This document shows positions 7,453-13,698 of a stretch of DNA of 13,698 bases, in pieces. Numbering within the stretch: position 1 is the stretch's first letter; each line of letters begins with the position of its first letter. Under the pieces are notes generated by a model. That model did not search any database. It saw only the letters and a list, made by a program, of their open reading frames with translations, and was not told the origin of the DNA. Source of the stretch: Podila epigama (taxonomy: Eukaryota > Mortierellomycota > Mortierellomycetes > Mortierellales > Mortierellaceae). The DNA lies in the NCBI GenBank assembly GCA_015679605.1, contig JAAAVE010000030.1, positions 31,097-44,794 on the forward strand, read 5' to 3'. The translations under genes and the position numbers were made by a program.

Positions 7453-10400
7453 TTAGAAAACAGCTGGTGCCTTGGGAAGGCGGATACCATCCCAACTCAA
7501 CTCATACTCCTCCCACACACTCCACTTCAACTCTCGCAAAAGTTCACGGCGAATGCCAAGCGCACTCTTAATGCTGCTCGCTCCATCGCGGTGACCACCG
7601 CCTTGCTCGCTCAACCAGCTGGTCACTCGCTGAAGCGCCAATCCAAGACGACCAGCCTTGCGCTCTCGCTCAAGGTAAACACCCACAGACTTCCAATCCG
7701 TCACACCTGTACCCTCGCTCCACTGGCTCAGCTTGTTATAAGCCTCATCCGCATCCTCCTTCAACGCCACAAGCGCAACCGCACGAGCCTTCAATGCAGC
7801 CACCAACGCACTCTTGGCCTCCTCCTTGGCCTTCTTCACCTTCTTCTGCTCCGCCTCGGCCTTACCATGGAGTGTCACCTGCTTGAGACCAAAGAATTGA
7901 GCCAACTCGGCCTGGTCAATCGCTCCTGTAATCTTGTCTGCCACAGACAACACATCCTTCCATCTCGACTCCTTCAACGATTCCTCAGCTTGCTCCGCCA
8001 ATCCCAACGCAACATCCAACTGCGCAAGCATAAAGGGAAGATGCTGGCCATGGCCCGCCGCCTCCAACTGCTCAATCAATTCCGTTCGTGTCACCGCTGC
8101 ATCCTCCTTATCCTTCTCTGTCTTGTAGGCACTTGCACTCTTCTTGAGCCATGCAATCTGTGCATCACGCACTTGCTCTGCCAACTGGCGGGCAACATCC
8201 ACCTCTCCCTCATCCGCCTCAACAGTCTCCTCCTTAATAGGAATCTGCTCCGGTGGAATAGCATACACAACCGAAGCAATCGGTGCGCCATCCACCTTGG
8301 CTCCACCCCACTTCCACTCTCCAACCAAAAAGTCGCCTGGCTTGGCTCCCTTGGGATGTTCAGTCGACGACACCACAAACGCGGCCTTGGTGTCACCACG
8401 CTCCAACACACTAGGGAAAGCAGCCTTCTTGCCCACAAGCGCATCAGGCCAGTATCCAGACACCTCCAACGTCTGAGCCTTGGCCAAACCAAAGTCAACC
8501 AAAGCGGGCAAATGACGCAACTTTTCCAAAGTCTCTTCACTCTCATGGCGAAGCTGGAGGCGCATCGTGTAATCTCCCTTGGGCAACTTGAACTTTTTCA
8601 CATACACATCTCCATACCCAACCACCTTGTTGTTCACATCCGACACAATCAAAAACATCTCCAAGGGAGAGTCATACAACAGATGGTTCAAGCTTGGGAA
8701 GCGAGGCGACACCGTCACAGACTCCTTGCCACTCGCCTCTACCTTGAATGGGTAGGTCGAAATCAGGTTGTACATCAGACGCGAGTTGGGGAGCGAATCA
8801 CGGTCGCGCACCAAGGGCTTGATCACGCTCTCAGAGGGACGGATGACCTTGCGAAGAGTGTCCAGAGTAATGCTAGGCGACAAACCTTCCTCACGGCGAA
8901 TAGGCGCCGTGACATTAAAGCGAGTGATATGGTCACCGCCGTTAATCAACACACCACGAGGTCCATTCGAATTGCCCGAAATCTGGATGCCATGGAATGT
9001 CACCTCGAGCGTCACCGAGTGGGCTCCAGGGCTGTCCCAGTACTGGGCCATGCACAACTCCATCGTACGGTCGCCACGGACAGCAAATCGCTTGACCTCA
9101 GACTGTTCCTCAGCACCAGCCTCGGCGTAGCTTCCCTTGCCGAGACGGATCAAGTAGCCCTGGAGAGTGTGGTCGTTCCTGAGCTGGGGTGCCAATTGAC
9201 CTGCATAAAGGACAAACTTGGCAGTCATCGATGCAGTGTTCACACCGCTCGACGAGCGCAAAACCGCCTCTGCGTGAGTTGCTCCAGCGGGGACACGGAC
9301 CAAGCGACGTTCAATGTGTCCAGGACCAAACTGAACATTCTCAAACTTGATAAAAGACTGAGTCGTCAACTCTGTGGGCTTGGCCACAGTCACATAGATG
9401 CTAAAGACAGGACCACGGCTGGGGCACGATGTGTCAAATGCCTGAATCTCGGCAATATGCAACAAACCGGCTGTCAATTGAGTAGGATCAACCTTGACCT
9501 CAAACTGGCGAACTGTATACAAGGTATACAAGGAAGAAAAGAGATGAAGATGGGTTAGCGGTTTAGAGTACAATCGATCGATCTATCACAAGTCCTGACC
9601 TCAAGGGTAGGTAAACAAATGTAACAGCAAACAACAGTATGGACAGCAATAACATAAATAAAATACAAATAACGTACGAGCACCGTTCATGAACAAAAAC
9701 TCGGGGACACGGATCCAGCTCTCGGTGGCAATCAGAGCGATACGGCACTCAAAGGAGAGCTTCTTCTCGTTGATGTCAGGCTTGTTGTAGTCGATATCCT
9801 TCATGAACTTGGGCTCGACCTTGACAGTCAGAGTGTGTGCCTTGTTGCATTCTTCCCACTCTCTCAAGTAGATGCCACGAGCATTTTCGCGTTCAGCAAT
9901 CTGGATCTTGTAGTCCACATCTTGCTCGTCATAGGCATGGTAGGTCAAAAGATGATCAAACGTCTTTTCAACCTGCAAAAAGCCGACACGGAATTGATCC
10001 TGAATGTCCTTGGAGGCATTGACGAGGGCCCGGTGAACACGGTAAGGGGTATAAGCCTTCTTCTCGGCCTTCAAGCCAGAAAGAATGAGAGAGATGCATC
10101 CACAGGCATTGGGCGAGCTCATGGAGGTGCCGTTCATACGCTGGAACTTGGAGAGCTCGTACTCGGGGATCGAGGTAATGGCAGCACCAGGGGCGTAAAT
10201 ATCGACTCCAACATCTCCATCCAGGGTAGGACCACGCGAGGACCAGGTGTAGGGTCTCTCGGGAACAGCCTCGAAAAGAGCGTACTCGGCTTGTTGCATG
10301 GCCTGACTCTGGAAGGCACCGACACTGACAATACCAGAGGAGGTGCCACCGGGGGATCCGGCAGTGCTGAGGGCGGGGCCGGCGTTTCCGGCAGAAGAGA

Positions 10401-12061
10401 CAAAGATGCAGCCATGGCGACCGACAGCCTCTTCGCGGATCAACTCGACAAAGCGACCGATATCGGGGTAGCTCGAAGCCTCACCATAGGACATGTTAGC
10501 GAGGTCACACTTGTCCTCAATGATCACCTGGACAGCACGGGTGAGGGCATGTTGGGTTTCCATGCTTCCGAGGCGAGAGTCACCAATCTTGATCGAGACG
10601 ATCTGGGCTCCGGGAGCGACACCATTGAGAGCGGGCTCGTCGGGGTGGTTGGCGGCGGTGATAGCGGCGACGTGGGTACCATGGGATCCAGCAATGACGA
10701 CGATGCTGAGCATGTTTCCGTCGTCATAGATGTTGACGCTGTAGTTGCACTTGTCTTGGTTGCTGAATGTAGCATATTGGCGTTCTGTCTTGAAGTTGGT
10801 GAGCAGGGGGGCGTCTAAAGAAGGAACATTCATGCGTGTGAAAAAAAAAAAAAAAAAAAAAAATTAGATCCGATATCCACACACACATAAACATCTCCAT
10901 GCACAAAAAAACATATTCACACACAGAGTCACGCAACCATGTTCACAAAAAAACAAAAGATGAGACGCAGCGAGCATGAGAAAGAGAGAAGTAAGGAACA
11001 AGAGAAGAAGGGGGGGACTTACCCTTCAATTGACCATCCTCTTTAGCGTCAATCACTGCACGCCAGACATCACCATCGTGAAAGACGATGCAGTCGTAAA
11101 CTGGGCCAGGGTCGGAAAAGTTCTTCATGGCATCCTTCAACACCTCCAAGCGGGCGTTAAAGTCGGCCTTTGTGCGCTGATCGTTCTCTGTCAGGTTTGG
11201 GTTGGCCTTGAGGAAGGCGGCCAATTCGTCCTGAACCTCGGCCACAAGGCTGAAGTGCTTCTTTTGGAATTCAGCCAGACGCTCCTATAGAATCAGGCAC
11301 ACAATGTCAGTCACTTTATCCATTTTGTACTTGCAGCAAAGAAAAAAAGAGAAAAACAAAGAAAAAGACCCGTGAATGCAAATGTGGTTGCACAAGAAGA
11401 AGAAGAAGAAAAAAAGGGAAGGGCTGACAACAACATCTGTAACAACAACAAACTGTAGCAAGAACAAACAAAAACAAACAACGCAGCCCTCCAATTGTTC
11501 AACTGCTGACGTGTACATACTGCCTTGATGCGATCCTTCAGGTCCTCGGGGAAGAGGTCATAGGCACGCTTGATTCCAACACGGTACTCGCCAGAGGGGT
11601 TCTTCCAGTCCTTGTTAAGATGGAGTTTACGTCCAGTGAGACCGGTGATCACGGGGACACCCTCATCGTTCTCGGTGGGCTTGACGATGGTGGTCGTGGG
11701 AATGTCACCAGAGCCAGAGCAGTCAACAATGTCAATGATCTTTGGCTTTCCATCCGAGGTGACTTGGAGACCGGGGGCACCTGGGTCGACTCCAGTGTCC
11801 AGGATGGCGATGATAGTGTTGCGTCCGTCATAGTTGGGGTACTTTTTCAAGTAAGAGGCAGCCTCTGTTTCCTATTAGAGTGAACGAAGAGAAGGTACGA
11901 TTGAGAATTGAAATGGCATTAGTTTAAAGACTATCTAGTGTCATGGACGTGCTGCTTGTCCTTTGTTCGGTCACTCGGTCACTCGGTCACTGTACCTCCT
12001 TTGGAAGGATGCCCTGGAGAGGGAACTCTGGGATAGGGCGGATGGTCTTGAGCGCGGTCAT
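7453..12061 (-). CDS. TPP2: Tripeptidyl-peptidase II (subtilisin-family S8 exopeptidase), 1291 aa
   Basis: Six exons, join(12061..11996, 11871..11521, 11284..11023, 10814..9678, 9512..7453), with the stop at 7455-7453; note that these are five coding exons if the ATG at 12061 is the true start, a sixth being the possible upstream one described separately. Introns are 124, 236, 208 and 165 bp. TPP II is a giant cytosolic peptidase removing tripeptides from free N-termini of proteasome products. Catalytic Asp47 is in AILDTGVDPGAPG, His271 in GSHGTHVA, oxyanion Asn370 in SSAGNAGP and Ser457 in NGTSMSSP, with the long Asp-to-His insert typical of the family (human Asp44, His264, Asn362, Ser449). 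Glu312 (SMETQ) and Glu338 (SYGEA) match the two glutamates that hold the substrate N-terminus. The central beta domain and C-terminal helical part lie in the last exon (from residue 607, RQFEVKVDP). Length is close to human TPP2 (about 1250). No signal peptide is visible. Identity is very secure; the N-terminus is the least certain part. Confidence 0.95.
10841..10863. repeat. A23 homopolymer in a TPP2 intron
   Basis: On the coding strand this is T23, 27-49 nt upstream of the TTTAG acceptor ending at 10815. It could act as an extended polypyrimidine tract. Prone to length variation and sequencing error, but outside the exons. Confidence 0.8.
11967..11990. repeat. 8-bp tandem repeat (TCGGTCAC)3 just inside TPP2 intron 1
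   Basis: Three exact copies fill 24 of the 124 intron bases, starting 5 nt after the first intron base on the coding strand (GTACA then three GTGACCGA). The repeat abuts the splice donor at 11995. Confidence 0.85.
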
Positions 12062-12637
12062 GTCCTTTTCTGCTAATGTGATTGATAAATATATACAATG
12101 TGTTGATGGTTTCTTTTTTTTATATAGAAAGAGAGAAAAAGGTGAGACGGTAGTGTGAGGGAGAATAGAAGAGGAGGATGAGGAATGAAGAGGAAATGAA
12201 TGAAATGAAGCGGCGTGTGAAGAATGAGAGATGTGGTGATTGTGAAGAAGAAAAAGAAGAAAAAGAAAAAGAAGGCTGTGTGGGGAATGGCTTTTGCACC
12301 ATTTTATACGCTTCTTCTTTTTCCACCCCTCATCCTCTCATCCCCTCATCCTCTACCAATCCGCGGCCACGAAGGAGTGATTGAGAGAAGGTGAAATAGA
12401 ACAAAAAAAAAATGTGCTCTCAAACACGTAATAATGAGTGAATGCCCCATGCAAAAACAAGAAAAGAAAAGAATGGACCTTAAAAAGGTAGGGATCCGCC
12501 ATTCGCGCACGAAATTGTGTTGAGCAAAACAGTGTTCCTGGGAACATTGAGAACGCCATCTCAACCAGTCGGGTTGACAGCACGTCTTTTTTTTTTTGTC
12601 CAGGCCACGCACGCCAAGAGTGCGAACCCAACAGTAT

Positions 12638-12649
12638 CGTACGTACGTA
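12638..12649. promoter_or_regulatory. CGTACGTACG/TACGTACGTA overlapping palindromes
   Basis: Alternating ACGT giving two overlapping 10-bp perfect palindromes (12638-12647 and 12640-12649), about 580 bp upstream of the TPP2 ATG and directly before a CATGA short repeat (12653-12666). Similar TACGTAC copies lie upstream of the EF-hand gene. No known binding protein assigned. Confidence 0.35.
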
Positions 12650-12903
12650 GTACATGACATGACATGGTGGGAATGGCGACAGTCAGACAGGACATGCCGA
12701 GACCATCAGTCTAAGGCCTTTTCTTGCTCACTCAATTCCACACTGTCGTTGTCCAATGTTCCTGACACGAGAATAAAGCATGTCCTATTGTAGACGATGG
12801 AGCATGGAGCGAAAAAAAAGGGTTGCCGACGTGGGATGAATGACCACAACTCTTTTTACGACTCTATTCTGATGATGAACGTAACTCTGCCTTCATGGCG
12901 CCT

Positions 12904-12919
12904 CGTTTGCATGCAAACG
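12904..12919. promoter_or_regulatory. 16-bp perfect palindrome CGTTTGCATGCAAACG
   Basis: Every base pairs across the centre; the symmetry breaks one base outside on each side. It sits in a gene-free stretch about 845 bp upstream of the TPP2 ATG. Half-site CGTTTGC. Candidate homodimer binding site; factor unknown. Confidence 0.45.
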
Positions 12920-13042
12920 CTACTTGATTTATCAAGCAAATGTTTGTACATGTATTTGTTGTGCTATCCAAGACGAAATGACCTCCAGATGTACATTTCC
13001 ACATCTTGCCCACTTGCTCGAACATTCCTTCACACTGCACAC

Positions 13043-13123
13043 ACCCAGACACACATACACACCCAGACACACCCAGACACACATACACACCCAGACACAC
13101 ATACACAACACACACACACACAA
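13043..13123. repeat. CA-rich minisatellite (18-bp unit ACCCAGACACACATACAC) running into (CA)n
   Basis: Full 18-bp units at 13043-13060, 13071-13088 and 13089-13106, with a 10-bp short unit ACCCAGACAC between the first two, then an uneven CA stretch to 13123. It explains the Thr/His/Pro-rich open frames on both strands here. Confidence 0.85.
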
Positions 13124-13224
13124 CAGTTTAAAAGTAGACACCTTTTCAACAAGTGTAACGCAATAAATTAAAAATTGTTCACAAACTTACTCGGCAATCC
13201 TTGCTCTGATTCCCACGAAGTCCC

Positions 13225-13229
13225 ATTGG
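13225..13229 (-). promoter_or_regulatory. CCAAT box on the minus strand
   Basis: Minus strand reads CAGCCAATGGG, a good match to Hap/NF-Y sites. It could drive a minus-strand transcript (TPP2 with a 5'UTR intron). However, a donor-like GTAAGT lies only about 35 bp downstream, which leaves little room for a start site and a first exon. Confidence 0.35.
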
Positions 13230-13636
13230 CTGAAAGTAGCATATTTCGAACGTGTTCAAAAAGACAAAAGAAAAAAAAAAAAAATCGCGAGCCCACTTCT
13301 TTCATTTTCGAGTTTTGGGATGGGACAAAGAAAGGGGATGGATGAAATAATTTTGACTGAAAAAGGATAGCTTTTACATTGGGAAAATGTAGTGCTGTAT
13401 GTACAACACCACTTGAAAAAATAGAAAATGGAGCATGCATCGCCACTTTTTTTTGAACGGCACGACACGACACGATGTGATGTGATGCAGCCAACATACC
13501 ACATGAGGCAAGTTTAATGTTGAAATTGTCCCTTTGTCTGTAGTCCCCAACGGGCGCACAAAGAACAAGAGTAAGGGTGTGAATGAGTGTGTGTGCACAG
13601 ACTCTTCAAGAGTGGGTGAATGTGGGTGAATGTGAA

Positions 13637-13658
13637 TGTGTGTGTGTGTGTGTGTGTG
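13637..13658. repeat. (TG)11 microsatellite
   Basis: Eleven TG units, preceded by two copies of TGGGTGAATG-like 10-mers (about 13612-13631). Near the window end. Confidence 0.85.
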
Positions 13659-13677
13659 GGTATGTGGTGCATGACTG

Positions 13678-13698
13678 AAAAAAAAAAAAAAAAAAAAA
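13678..13698. repeat. Terminal A21 homopolymer
   Basis: The last 21 bases are all A. Either an ordinary A tract cut by the window boundary, or a contig end caused by assembly stopping at a homopolymer. Nothing shows it to be a transcript poly(A) tail. Confidence 0.8.

Larger units (their letters stand above)
12062..13698. promoter_or_regulatory. TPP2 upstream region, no independent gene recognised
   Basis: 1.6 kb upstream of the chosen TPP2 ATG. It contains acceptor-like TTAG and GCAG ending at 12073 and 12070, GAAAAA-type purine tracts at 12120-12275, the CGTACGTACG palindrome at 12638, an AATAAA on the plus strand at 12773-12778, a 16-bp palindrome at 12904-12919, a CA-rich minisatellite at 13043-13123, a strong donor-like GTAAGT and a CCAAT box on the minus strand (13190-13185; 13229-13225), a (TG)11 and a terminal A21. 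Open frames here, for example 12797-13171 on the plus strand and 12346-12660 and 13168-13598 on the minus strand, show no recognisable domain and several are repeat translations. Confidence 0.6.

Noticed and set aside
7438-9558. 706-codon plus-strand open frame
   Set aside because: It lies in codon register opposite the conserved TPP2 last exon. Its translation is Leu/His/Arg/Ser-rich without domains, as expected for the complement of a biased coding sequence.
9835-10818. 327-codon plus-strand open frame
   Set aside because: Antisense shadow of the TPP2 protease-domain exon; the minus strand carries the catalytic His, Asn and Ser motifs.
12534-12545. GTTCCTGGGAAC as a palindromic or heat-shock element
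   Set aside because: Only 5-bp arms around a 2-nt centre, and the TTC/GAA spacing is 4 rather than the 2 nt of a heat-shock element.
12346-12660. Two minus-strand frames upstream of TPP2, considered as a first TPP2 exon
   Set aside because: No good donor follows the internal ATG near 12502 (GTCCAT is poor) and nothing resembles a known TPP2 N-terminus. Left as possible 5'UTR.
12797-13171. 124-codon plus-strand open frame with Thr/His-rich end
   Set aside because: The second half is translation of the CA minisatellite; the first half has no recognisable motif.

Overview
The window looks like nuclear DNA of a filamentous fungus, most likely an early-diverging lineage such as Mucoromycota; this placement is inference. 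Three of its four genes have several short GT-AG introns. Gaps between genes are full of A/T homopolymers and (CA)n/(GT)n tracts. The gene set is eukaryotic: fimbrin, an EF-hand light-chain-like protein, tripeptidyl-peptidase II and a secreted LPMO-like protein. There are no bacterial operon features, phage genes, CRISPR arrays or recognisable transposons.

Layout from left to right. (1) Positions 10-2027, minus strand: the N-terminal 388 residues of fimbrin (two EF-hands, CH1, CH2) in five exons; the rest lies beyond the left edge. (2) Positions 2028-3202: a divergent promoter region. (3) Positions 3203-3823, plus strand: an intronless gene for a 206-residue secreted protein whose predicted mature N-terminus is histidine, with a TATA box at 3086. 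(4) Positions 3824-5037: a convergent 3' gap rich in simple repeats. (5) Positions 5038-6207, minus strand: a three-exon, 151-residue calmodulin-superfamily protein resembling a myosin essential light chain. (6) Positions 6208-7452: a repeat-rich gap holding its promoter. (7) Positions 7453-12061, minus strand: a complete six-exon gene for tripeptidyl-peptidase II (1291 residues) with an intact catalytic triad and both substrate-N-terminus-binding glutamates. (8) Positions 12062-13698: the TPP2 upstream region, with a possible extra 5' exon, a 16-bp palindrome, a CA-rich minisatellite and a terminal A21 run that may mark a contig edge.

The genes do not form one pathway. Fimbrin and the EF-hand protein both point to the calcium-modulated actin/myosin cytoskeleton. 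TPP2 is cytosolic peptide turnover downstream of the proteasome. The His-first protein is secreted and possibly acts on polysaccharide. I see no convincing new multi-gene system. The best leads are the LPMO-like protein, the degenerate N-terminal EF-hand lobe of the light-chain-like protein, and the unresolved 5' end of TPP2. Intron boundaries were read by eye from GT/AG signals, reading-frame continuity and family resemblance; no transcript or database was available.
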